Below the pieces are notes generated by a model. That model was not told the DNA's origin, ran no database searches, and saw nothing but the letters and a program-made list of their open reading frames with translations. Shown piece by piece: positions 16,819 through 23,396 of a stretch of DNA of 64,000 nt; within the stretch, counting starts at the first letter, position 1, and every line of letters begins with the position of its first letter. Origin of the DNA: an uncultured Caproiciproducens sp. (GTDB lineage Bacteria > Bacillota > Clostridia > Oscillospirales > Acutalibacteraceae); the NCBI RefSeq assembly GCF_963664915.1, contig NZ_OY761810.1, positions 310,001 to 374,000 on the forward strand, given 5' to 3'. The position numbers and the translations under genes were made by a program.

Positions 16819-16931
16819 TGTGGACTTATGAGAAGCATTTGCAGTATCCAATAAATATAAAAAATACCAATCCAAAACTGGCGCAGCTTATTATTGCTCA
16901 GTATGGTGGTCCAGGTATCAATATGTTATAA
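16818..16931 (+). CDS. cotJC: cotJC 5' segment (interrupted manganese catalase of the spore coat)
   Basis: The frame opens with MWTYEKHLQYPINIKN and continues NPKLAQLIIAQYGGP, the CotJC N-terminus, but after Pro32 it runs into the element and stops five residues later (GINML). The expected next residues, DGEIGASLRYLSQ, stand 7.9 kb away at 24849-25367. Ligand Glu35 of the family falls just past the break, so this fragment has none of the manganese ligands. It is meaningful only after DNA excision, which would give 28 codons here plus 172 from the right part: 200 residues, a normal CotJC length. The ATG overlaps the cotJB stop. Confidence 0.92.
   Translation: MWTYEKHLQYPINIKNTNPKLAQLIIAQYGGPGINML
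16901..16930 (+). repeat. Left attachment site (attL) core and inner arm
   Basis: Core GTATGGTGGTCC at 16901-16912 within cotJC codons 28-32. The inner arm CAATATGTTATA (16919-16930) is the inverted complement, in 11 of 12 places, of the inner arm at the right end. On a circle the arms would flank one core as a serine-integrase attP. Confidence 0.85.
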
Positions 16932-17034
16932 ACAGAGTAGCCCGCCGAATAATCGAAGGGCTTATGATTAAGCTTGTGTTATTTTGTCCAATACGCTTAT
17001 TTCTACACGATCAATACAATATTTTCCATTCATC

Positions 17035-17063
17035 TTGACATCACGTCTTTTTACGAGTTTAAT
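17035..17063 (+). promoter_or_regulatory. Consensus promoter of the agr-like operon
   Basis: TTGACA (17035-17040), 17 bp, TTTAAT (17058-17063). Expected start near 17070, directly before GAGGTGG and the small membrane ORF. To the left, 16932-17034 holds only a weak hairpin (AGCCC/GGGCT, 16939-16962) and no gene. Confidence 0.75.
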
Positions 17064-17085
17064 AATTCTTGAGGTGGAATGAATT

Positions 17086-17232
17086 GTGAACATACTTTTT
17101 ATTATTTGCTGTGCCGTAATGTTTTCTTGCACCTTGTGTTCACTGCTTGGAATGGCGGCAGCCATGACGGTCACAAACTGTCGGCGGGCTTCCTATTATC
17201 ATCGAGTTCGCTCCAAAAAAAGATCTTATTAG
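17086..17232 (+). CDS. Possible 48-residue membrane peptide before the agr-like regulator
   Basis: Starts with GTG, 9 bases after GAGGTGG; ends 15 bp before the LytTR gene. The product begins MNILFIICCAVMFSCTLCSLL, one Cys-rich hydrophobic helix (about residues 2-26), then a basic tail (CRRASYYHRVRSKKRSY). The close promoter and ribosome site argue that it is translated in the same transcript as the regulator. I recognise no family. It could be a small membrane modulator of the kinase, or a leader peptide. The shortness and weak coding signal keep confidence low; overlapping longer frames on both strands look less likely. Confidence 0.45.
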   Translation: MNILFIICCAVMFSCTLCSLLGMAAAMTVTNCRRASYYHRVRSKKRSY

Positions 17233-17247
17233 GAAACAGGTGATTAT

Positions 17248-17976
17248 ATGTTGGAAATTGCTTTATGCGATGATGATGATGATGAACTGAACATACTCAA
17301 TTCCATGATTTTAAAATATGGCAAAGAAAAGAATATCAATGTTATTACGTTTACATACACAAATGGTGAGGATTTATTGCTGAGCACCAAAAATTTTCAT
17401 GTCATTTTTTTGGATATCAGAATGAATGGGTTAAACGGAATTGATGTAGGAAAAAAAGTCCGTGAAAATGATAAATACGTAAAAATAATATATGTAACCA
17501 ATTTTACTAACTATCAAACCGACGCCTTCACCGTAAGAGCATTTGGATATGTCACAAAGCCCTTCGCCTATGAAACAATCTGTAAACAGATGGACGATGT
17601 CATTGATTATACAGACAAGGAAAATAAAAAGATATCTTTCACCTTTCATACCGATCGGGGCATTAAAACACTAAATTTAGAAGATATTTATTATTTTGAA
17701 TCATACAACCACAGAATAAAAATTGTGTCAAAAAATGAAGTTCTAAGAATAACGGATAGTATCAATAATATTCTAAATAATTTAAAGTCTTTTGGTTTTT
17801 CAATGCCTCATAAAAGTTTTGTCATAAACTTGCTCTATGTAGCCAGCATAAAAGGATATGACATCACCTTGACAAATGGTTCTATAATCCCAATTTCACA
17901 GAAAAGATCCGTCGATTTTAAGGCTGAAGTTCATTCTTTTCTTAAAAGCAATTTTAATTTACTGATCAGGAGGTGA
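17248..17976 (+). CDS. AgrA-like LytTR response regulator
   Basis: 242 residues. Receiver domain: acidic pocket DDDDDE at 8-13, phospho-acceptor Asp56 in VIFLDIRM, Thr/Ser switch in IIYVTNF, Lys in VTKPF. LytTR DNA-binding domain from about residue 135: YFESYNHRIKIV, MPHKSFVINLLYV and ISQKRSVDFK. Such regulators bind tandem 9-bp repeats; repeat-like sequences appear before agrD. AGGTGATTAT precedes ATG. It is followed without gap by the kinase gene. By analogy with AgrA it would activate agrD-agrB after sensing pheromone through the kinase. Confidence 0.9.
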   Translation: MLEIALCDDDDDELNILNSMILKYGKEKNINVITFTYTNGEDLLLSTKNFHVIFLDIRMNGLNGIDVGKKVRENDKYVKIIYVTNFTNYQTDAFTVRAFGYVTKPFAYETICKQMDDVIDYTDKENKKISFTFHTDRGIKTLNLEDIYYFESYNHRIKIVSKNEVLRITDSINNILNNLKSFGFSMPHKSFVINLLYVASIKGYDITLTNGSIIPISQKRSVDFKAEVHSFLKSNFNLLIRR

Positions 17977-17981
17977 ATAAA

Positions 17982-19301
17982 ATGCTGGATTTTATAACGA
18001 AAATTCTTTCGTATGGTATTTCTTGTACGGCTGGGATGATCATTGTTTTTGATTTCATGAGGAAAATGTATCATCCACATTATCTAAACAAAATGGTTGA
18101 AGCGGTAACAGGCATTTTATTCTCCATTGTATGGTTCTTCATAACTATGAATAGTGTACCTATTTTAAATTTTTTATATTTACTTGTGGCTTCTTGCCTA
18201 GTGGGATTTTTTATCTATGATGCAAAGCACCTTAGCGAAGTCAACCAAATCGTAATCTTAATAGTTTCTTATGCTGGATGCGATGCAGTGACATCTTCCT
18301 TTCTTTCCATAATTACAAAAAGTGCCATCCCGTTATACAGTAATAATTCCATCCTGCTTTTGTTGAATGTTATATTACTCCAAGTCTTAATGATAGTTGT
18401 TTATAAATTGTTGATCGTTTTCTTTAAAAAGCAAAAATTGGCTTATCTATTCAAAAGACAATTTATCTTCCTGACAATTTTCCCAATTCTAAATATAGTG
18501 GTTATTTATATAATAACGATATTAGCCGCTTATAAGGTTGATCGAATTACTGCACATTTCACCATTATGGTAATGGCGATTATCTCCGCGATTTTAAACA
18601 TAACTGCTGTTTACTTTTTTGAGTACGTTTCTAAATCGGATCGGCTGGAAAATGAAATTTTATTAATCCAACAGAGAATGGACATGCAGTATAATTATTA
18701 TCAGCAGCTTGATTTGGAGTATGACAACTCCCAAAAAATCATGCATGACATAAAAAATCACATTGAGATTATCGAAAGGCTTTATAGAACAGAGCAAAAT
18801 GAGAAAGGCCTCGAATATACAAAAAAAATAACGAAAATAATTAACGAACAGGGAATGAAGTTCAAAAGTGACAACAGAATATTGAATATTATCGTGAATG
18901 AGAAAATCAAAGTATGTGAAACCCATAAAATTGTTTTTACATATTCCGTAGAGAATCTTGATCTCGATTTTCTTGATGAAATTGATGTTACTGCAATATT
19001 TGCGAATTTACTTGATAATGCAATAGAGTCCTGCGAAAAAATCACTTCCGGCAATAGGTTCATAGAACTTCGGATCTACCAATTTAATAAAATGATTATC
19101 ATTAATCTCATTAATTCAGTCGAAATAGTTCCCATAAAAAACGGCGGTGCATTCGTATCAAGCAAAAAAAACCATAAAGCCATCGGATTATCCAATGTTA
19201 AAAGGACAGTCAATAAATATAATGGGGATTTGAATATAGAAATAGAACAGAATAAATTTTCAGTGAGTATTATGTTTCCAATAGAAAATTATTATCGGTA
19301 A
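17982..19301 (+). CDS. AgrC-like GHKL sensor histidine kinase
   Basis: 439 residues with about six N-terminal hydrophobic helices (residues 5-215) forming the peptide-sensing part. A coiled stretch leads to IMHDIKNHIEIIERL with phospho-acceptor His255 (HDxxNH type), then the ATPase with N-box ANLLDNAIESC and AIGLSNVKRTV. The layout equals AgrC of the HPK10 group. ATG 17982 is preferred: GGAGG is 7 bases upstream, while the GTG 9 bases earlier overlaps it. It follows the regulator gene by 5 bp and precedes agrD. Very A/T-rich codon use compared with cotJ genes. Confidence 0.9.
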   Translation: MLDFITKILSYGISCTAGMIIVFDFMRKMYHPHYLNKMVEAVTGILFSIVWFFITMNSVPILNFLYLLVASCLVGFFIYDAKHLSEVNQIVILIVSYAGCDAVTSSFLSIITKSAIPLYSNNSILLLLNVILLQVLMIVVYKLLIVFFKKQKLAYLFKRQFIFLTIFPILNIVVIYIITILAAYKVDRITAHFTIMVMAIISAILNITAVYFFEYVSKSDRLENEILLIQQRMDMQYNYYQQLDLEYDNSQKIMHDIKNHIEIIERLYRTEQNEKGLEYTKKITKIINEQGMKFKSDNRILNIIVNEKIKVCETHKIVFTYSVENLDLDFLDEIDVTAIFANLLDNAIESCEKITSGNRFIELRIYQFNKMIIINLINSVEIVPIKNGGAFVSSKKNHKAIGLSNVKRTVNKYNGDLNIEIEQNKFSVSIMFPIENYYR

Positions 19302-19377
19302 TTGCTTTACTGTTATTACTAGAAAACATATTTATAGTTCCTAATAATTGGTTATTTCTGTATCTTAGTACAAAAAA

Positions 19378-19425
19378 CTGTAAGTTGGCGAAATCACTTG
19401 TAATTTGTAAGTTTATAATTATAAT
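19378..19425 (+). promoter_or_regulatory. LytTR-like repeats and promoter before agrD
   Basis: CTGTAAG (19378-19384), TTGTAAT (19398-19404) and TTGTAAG (19405-19411) lie ahead of two -10 candidates TATAAT (19414-19419 and 19420-19425). The first two are 20 bp apart, about two helical turns, as in AgrA sites. No good -35 exists, as expected for an activator-dependent promoter. Confidence 0.5.
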
Positions 19426-19459
19426 TGAATTAAAATAAATTATTAAGGGGTGTTCTGAA

Positions 19460-19609
19460 ATGAAAAACAACAGCATCAAAACAAAAGCATTATCAATGGC
19501 TTCCAAGGTTGCATTTCACGAGGCTCGCAAATCGGCAAATACATCCTGCCCGCTTTTTGCGTATCAGCCCCAAATCCCCGAAGCAGTTAAAAAACTCAGA
19601 AAATTCTAA
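19460..19609 (+). CDS. agrD: AgrD-like cyclic (thio)lactone autoinducer precursor
   Basis: 49 residues: an N-terminal basic amphipathic helix (MKNNSIKTKALSMASKV), a core SANTSCPLFAYQ with the ring-forming Cys30, and a C-terminal charged recognition tail PQIPEAVKKLRKF containing the AgrB-recognised PE motif. AgrB would cut after the core and close a thiolactone between Cys30 and a residue four or five places on, giving a product around TSCPLFAY; the exact ends are not predictable here. AAGGGGTG precedes the ATG, and the stop overlaps the agrB start (TAATG). Too short for automated gene callers, but its place and shape are characteristic. Confidence 0.9.
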   Translation: MKNNSIKTKALSMASKVAFHEARKSANTSCPLFAYQPQIPEAVKKLRKF

Positions 19610-20205
19610 TGTTCCAGAAAATTATTGACAGGATTGCCAATGCATTGTGTGAGAGTAGTCTTATTAACAATGAGGATAAAGCGATTTACCGATTTGGAAT
19701 TGAGGCCACTCTCCTCAAATGTATTCACATTATCACGATGTTGATAATGGGCGTTGCTTTTGGGTTGATATTAGAAACTTTTGTATTTATCATTACTTAT
19801 TCAATTCTTAGAATCTATGCAGGTGGGTTCCATTCAAAAACAAGGATCGGTTGTTATATTATATCATGGATAATGATACTATCTGTTTTACTTCTCATTA
19901 AATTCTGCTCAAACCAATTGATATTTGTTGTATTGATTGTCGTCTCGATTTTATCTTGTTTTATAATACTCATTTTGTCCCCTGTAGGGAACGTCAATAA
20001 ACAGCTTGATGATATTGAAATACAACATTATAAAGCAAAAACCAGAATAATTTTATCTATAGAAATAATCATATCAATGATATTTTTACTTGTAAATATC
20101 AGTCAAATTTCCATTAGTATAAGTTTTAGCATACTCTCAGTAGCAATAATGCTTATATTAGGAAAAGTCCAACTAAAGCACATAGCAAACGATTTCTCAG
20201 TGTGA
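19609..20205 (+). CDS. agrB: AgrB-like peptide-processing protease
   Basis: 198 residues, mostly membrane (about six helices). The catalytic pair stands at His75 (RIYAGGFHSKT) and Cys82 (RIGCYI), seven residues apart as in S. aureus AgrB (His77/Cys84). AgrB is a membrane endopeptidase that cleaves and cyclises AgrD. The start shares a base with the agrD stop. The order here, regulator-kinase-agrD-agrB, differs from the B-D-C-A order of staphylococci. The substrate peptide is next door, so the module is self-contained. Confidence 0.92.
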   Translation: MFQKIIDRIANALCESSLINNEDKAIYRFGIEATLLKCIHIITMLIMGVAFGLILETFVFIITYSILRIYAGGFHSKTRIGCYIISWIMILSVLLLIKFCSNQLIFVVLIVVSILSCFIILILSPVGNVNKQLDDIEIQHYKAKTRIILSIEIIISMIFLLVNISQISISISFSILSVAIMLILGKVQLKHIANDFSV

Positions 20206-20214
20206 GGTGTTCCT

Positions 20215-20409
20215 ATGTATTACAGTGAAATAACATGTGACAGAATCACGGAAATTGAAGCTCATATGCAGATACTCGCACTATGTGAAAGATGGCATAA
20301 TTTAGCTTATCCGAATGGAGATTTTATCAAATATTTAAAAAAACACACTAATTTACTTAACATTGAGCAGTGGCCATGTTTTATAAAAATAAAAGAGTAC
20401 AATTTATAA
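20215..20409 (+). CDS. Unknown 64-residue protein after agrB
   Basis: MYYSEITCDRITEIEAHMQILALCERWHNLAYPNGDFIKYLKKH then a short tail. Soluble, mildly acidic, no signal peptide or metal site. GAGGTG sits 5 bases before the ATG, 9 bp after the agrB stop, so it belongs to the agr-like transcript. I recognise no family. Being the last gene before a strong terminator, it could be an output gene or a modulator of the circuit. Confidence 0.65.
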   Translation: MYYSEITCDRITEIEAHMQILALCERWHNLAYPNGDFIKYLKKHTNLLNIEQWPCFIKIKEYNL

Positions 20410-20466
20410 TCTGAGTATGATCAAACCACATAAATACAAACATTTAGATATGCTTTGCATTTTAAA

Positions 20467-20501
20467 ATAGCCCTCCCAGCCGCAATGGATGGGAGGGCTA
20501 T
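20467..20501 (+). terminator. Intrinsic terminator of the agr-like operon
   Basis: 12-bp perfect stem ATAGCCCTCCCA/TGGGAGGGCTAT with an 11-nt loop, T-rich on the right. A related hairpin recurs at 22095-22125. The remaining sequence up to 20639 holds no gene. Confidence 0.85.
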
Positions 20502-20639
20502 CATCCTATCTATAGATAATTATTCCTCTACGGTGCTTACGCCTAACTCATTTATCATTTTTTTAATTTCGCAATTTTGGAACAGCATCTTTCTCACACT
20601 GTGCTATACTGGTTTTACCGTACGGTTGGAGGGAAGCTG

Positions 20640-21527
20640 ATGAATACCACAGAAATGCTGCAGGACATTCTGGAATATGTTGACGAACATATCACAGACA
20701 ATCTCAGTGCCGATCTTTTGGCGGCGCGCGCCGGTTTTTCCACATGGCATTTCTGCCGGATATTTCAGTGGGGAATCGGATACTCGGTAATGGGCTACGT
20801 GAGGAACCGCCGCCTTGCTTTTGCTGCCCACGAACTCAATTCCGGCCAGAGAATCCTCGATATTGCTCTGGAATACGGCTTTGAAACGCATTCGGGTTTC
20901 AGTAAGGCTTTCCGCCGCTATTTCAGAGCTTCTCCGGAAACCTATCGCCTACACGCACATTGCAGCCAGCCAACGCCGCCCAGTCTGCCCGGCATGAACA
21001 AATATCGAATTGGAGGAATTATTTTGGAACCTAAATTTGTTACCCTGCCTGCCGTAAAGCTTGCAGGTTTTGTCCTGAAAACCACCTCGTCCGAAGGCAA
21101 GAACAGCAAAGCCATCCCTGCCTTTTGGGGCGACTATATGAGTGATGGAAGGATGGAAAAGCTTCACGGCGAAAGTTTCGTCAAAAAGCACGACGAGTAC
21201 GGTGCATGCTTTTCAGAAGACACGGAAACCGGAGAATTTGAGTATGTCATCGGCATCGAGCCGAAGAATGGCGCGGCAATTCCGGACCAATACCATGTCT
21301 GCGAACTGCCACCTGCGACCTATGCTGTATTTTCGACGCCTCCCTGCACCGCTTCAACTTTTATATCCGCCATTCAAGGGGTATGGCAGTATATTTTCAA
21401 TGAATGGTTTCCAAAAGCCGGATACGAGTATGCACCGAATTGTGCGGACTTTGAGCTGTATAATGACCGCTGCATGTCGGAATCAGGAAAAATTTGCGAC
21501 ATTTATATCCCGGTTATAAAGAAATAA
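20640..21527 (+). CDS. AraC family regulator with GyrI-like effector domain
   Basis: 295 residues. N-terminal double HTH (about residues 8-105): LSADLLAARAGFSTWHFCRIFQWGIGYSVMGYVRNRRLAFAAHEL, then ILDIALEYGFETHSGFSKAFRRYFRASPETYR. The C-terminal half (about 125-295) matches the GyrI-like small-molecule-binding domain (YVIGIEPKNG, YAVFSTPPCT, CDIYIPVI), the same arrangement as Rob and similar drug-sensing activators. ATG 20640 follows GGAGGGAAGC. G/C content is nearer to the chromosome than the agr genes, so it may have been added separately. Its target genes are not evident; it may control element or host genes. Confidence 0.88.
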   Translation: MNTTEMLQDILEYVDEHITDNLSADLLAARAGFSTWHFCRIFQWGIGYSVMGYVRNRRLAFAAHELNSGQRILDIALEYGFETHSGFSKAFRRYFRASPETYRLHAHCSQPTPPSLPGMNKYRIGGIILEPKFVTLPAVKLAGFVLKTTSSEGKNSKAIPAFWGDYMSDGRMEKLHGESFVKKHDEYGACFSEDTETGEFEYVIGIEPKNGAAIPDQYHVCELPPATYAVFSTPPCTASTFISAIQGVWQYIFNEWFPKAGYEYAPNCADFELYNDRCMSESGKICDIYIPVIKK

Positions 21528-21536
21528 AAACAGCAG

Positions 21537-21566
21537 TCCCCCGTCAGCCAATCCGCCGGCGGGGGA
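21537..21566 (+). terminator. Hairpin after the AraC-type gene
   Basis: CCCCCG/CGGGGG stem (21538-21543 and 21560-21565) 10 bp past the stop, followed by mixed A/T sequence. Probable terminator. The interval to 21741 shows no gene. Confidence 0.55.
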
Positions 21567-21741
21567 TGAATTATATCTATTCCCTTTTTCGCTCTGGCCT
21601 TGATTGCGGTAAAGGTATTTTGACTTCTCCCTGATAGAAACATAAAAAAACTTAAATTTTCTTATTAATGTTAATTTTTATGTGAAGATACCGATATTAT
21701 TCATAGAAGGAATTTATAAATACAAAGGATAGTGATCAATT

Positions 21742-22083
21742 ATGAGCATTTCAGCGGTTTCAGGTGTCAGCACTTACACTGCGGCATCGAGCACCAGCAG
21801 CCAAAGTGAAATAAGTAAATTACGGGCACAGGAAAAACAATTGCAGCAGCAACTCACCGAATTGCAGACTGATTCCTCTGACAAAGATTCCGACCAAATT
21901 CAAGAGCAGGAAACTTTGATTCAACAGCAAATCTCACAGATTCAACAGCAAATTCAGCAGCTGCAGGACGAAGCAAATAAAAAGGCGCAAGAAACCCAAA
22001 TGACTCAGGCAGCACAGGCAAGTAATAGGATCGGTGATTCATTAAGTTCTTTAAACGATCATCTTCTTGACATCACTGTATAA
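21742..22083 (+). CDS. FlxA-like coiled-coil protein
   Basis: 113 residues. After a Ser/Thr-rich start (SGVSTYTAASSTSSQ), a Gln-rich coiled coil runs from about residue 25 to 85 (LRAQEKQLQQQLTELQ, IQQQISQIQQQIQQLQ). This matches the FlxA-like family, found in spore-forming and flagellated Bacillota with no known activity. The start lies behind GGATAGTGATC, a weak site. It is an isolated gene on the element, bounded by hairpins. No membrane or signal part is present. Confidence 0.7.
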   Translation: MSISAVSGVSTYTAASSTSSQSEISKLRAQEKQLQQQLTELQTDSSDKDSDQIQEQETLIQQQISQIQQQIQQLQDEANKKAQETQMTQAAQASNRIGDSLSSLNDHLLDITV

Positions 22084-22094
22084 GATTACGGAAA

Positions 22095-22125
22095 AGCCCT
22101 CCCAACCGTCACGGCTGAGAGGGCC
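22095..22125 (+). terminator. Hairpin after the FlxA-like gene, related to the agr terminator
   Basis: GCCCTC/GAGGGC stem with inner CCGT/ACGG, 12 bp past the stop. The 29 bases from GCCCTCCCA onward match those at 20469 apart from about seven changes, so both may derive from one sequence. Confidence 0.65.
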
Positions 22126-22187
22126 GAATTGTATCTATATGTTATTTTGCGGTTTCTTTCCGACAGCGTCAACGGTCTGCAGGATGC

Positions 22188-22436
22188 TTAATCCAGATGG
22201 CATGCAAGATATTCGGACATAACCTCGCCGGCATGTTTCATCATTCTTTTGTCATACTCAATTTGCTCTTCTTCCGGCATAAATATTGTTCTTTTTATTG
22301 ATTTAAACTGATATGTACCTTTCGGTGATGGAATCTGTTCAAACACAATTTCCTCCCGGCAGCGCACGGAGCCGTCGCCGGTTTTATCCACTATGTAACT
22401 GACGGAGGTAAAGGTAAACGGTTTTTTGGCTGCCAA
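22188..22436 (-). CDS. Unknown 82-residue protein
   Basis: MAAKKPFTFTSVSYIVDKTGDGS then charged segments ending MMKHAGEVMSEYLACHLD. It has no membrane helix. TTG 22436 is preferred because GAGGTGA is 5 bases upstream; GTG 22445 is an alternative that overlaps this site. It is the only leftward gene I accept on the element. I recognise no family; it looks like a small soluble alpha/beta protein. A possible promoter for it lies in the repressor operator region to the right. Confidence 0.55.
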   Translation of the reverse strand: MAAKKPFTFTSVSYIVDKTGDGSVRCREEIVFEQIPSPKGTYQFKSIKRTIFMPEEEQIEYDKRMMKHAGEVMSEYLACHLD

Positions 22437-22593
22437 GATAATCACCTCACTTCATGTGTATTGTGAAAGCGGATTGTCCTATGCATCTTCGTTATAAAGA
22501 TCATCTATATGGCAATGATTAAACCCCGCTTTTTCGCGGCAATGTCTGATCTCTCTTCTAATTATCACCTACAATGATACATTATCGTCAAAA

Positions 22594-22665
22594 TTGATAA
22601 AATAGGCATTTATCAATGATTTATCAAAAACAAATCGCTGCTATTGCTAAATCAATCAAATTGAT
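22594..22665. promoter_or_regulatory. Operator cluster of the XRE repressor
   Basis: TTGATAAA (22594-22601) faces TTTATCAA (22609-22616), and TTTATCAA recurs at 22620-22627, 11 bp (one helical turn) on. A related palindrome ATCAA-A-TTGAT is at 22655-22665, just before the repressor gene. This is the expected layout of a phage-like repressor controlling itself and a divergent promoter. The wider gap 22437-22688 holds no gene. Confidence 0.65.
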
Positions 22666-22688
22666 ATATTGTTTTTATAGGTGATTTA

Positions 22689-23024
22689 ATGAATAATTTA
22701 AAAGAATTAAGAATCTCTAAAAGGCTTACACAAGCTGAATTGGCACAGATGATAGGCATTGGTCAAAATACTTATTCTTACTGGGAAAACGATAAAGTAA
22801 AAATTGATAATCTGTCCCTTTCAAAATTATCAAAGCTTTTTGGTGTTTCAATAGATTACATTTTAGGAAATGAGCAAAAAAATAAACCCTTTGTCGAAGC
22901 AAAGAGTTATTCAAAAGAGGCTACTGACCTACTTGACCGAATTGATCGGCTTTCTCCCGCCAATCGTGACAAATTGTCTGAACTAATTGATCTTTATCTA
23001 TCCTCTCAAGGTAAAAAACAATGA
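22689..23024 (+). CDS. XRE family repressor (SknR-like role)
   Basis: 111 residues. The HTH (residues 5-60) reads LRISKRLTQAELAQMIGIGQNTYSYWENDK, followed by LFGVSIDYILGN. The C-terminal 40 residues (LDRIDRLSPANRDKLSELIDLYLSSQ) form a helical dimerising tail. TAGGTGATTTA precedes ATG. Repressors of this kind keep prophage-like elements silent; in B. subtilis skin the SknR protein does so. Operator-like repeats lie upstream, so this is probably the element's maintenance repressor. Confidence 0.85.
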   Translation: MNNLKELRISKRLTQAELAQMIGIGQNTYSYWENDKVKIDNLSLSKLSKLFGVSIDYILGNEQKNKPFVEAKSYSKEATDLLDRIDRLSPANRDKLSELIDLYLSSQGKKQ

Positions 23025-23075
23025 ATTTCTAGCCCTACAATTAGAGATCCGCAATACCAATTAAGGAGATTGGTT

Positions 23076-23258
23076 ATGAAACATTTTAAATTTCAGAGAG
23101 CGATTTGGACATTTTCAGGTATCTGCTTTTTGTCCGCGTTTCTGCTGAATCTGATAGAAGGAAAAAACCACTCATTGATTTATGTCTGTCAAGCCATTGC
23201 GGCAATTGCTTCATTCCTGAATGCTTACCAGGCGCATAAAAAAATCGTAAAAGAATAG
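23076..23258 (+). CDS. Small two-helix membrane protein
   Basis: 60 residues: WTFSGICFLSAFLLNLI and SLIYVCQAIAAIASFLNAY are two membrane helices with a short linker; basic ends (MKHFKFQR, HKKIVKE). AAGGAG lies 7 bases before ATG 23076. Similar tiny proteins occur next to XRE repressors on mobile elements of Bacillota, usually of unknown role; a holin-like, toxin or anchoring function is conceivable. No partner antitoxin RNA was identified. Confidence 0.65.
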   Translation: MKHFKFQRAIWTFSGICFLSAFLLNLIEGKNHSLIYVCQAIAAIASFLNAYQAHKKIVKE

Positions 23259-23396
23259 CACTACCCCACGTCCTAACCGATGTGGAGATAATTCGAAAAA
23301 TAAGCGTATGCTGATTTTACATTTGAAGACGGTAAACTTGATATGAAGATACAATTTGGCTTAAAATAAATTCTCTTATTCTTTGGAGGTGAGTGC

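Noticed and set aside
16818-16931. cotJC as a permanently broken pseudogene
   Set aside because: Both halves are free of frame damage, the joint is exact, and the recombinase appears intact, so a reversible interruption is more likely.
16968-17174. Leftward 68-codon frame at the left end of the element
   Set aside because: No ribosome site; it overlaps the better-supported rightward promoter and small membrane ORF.
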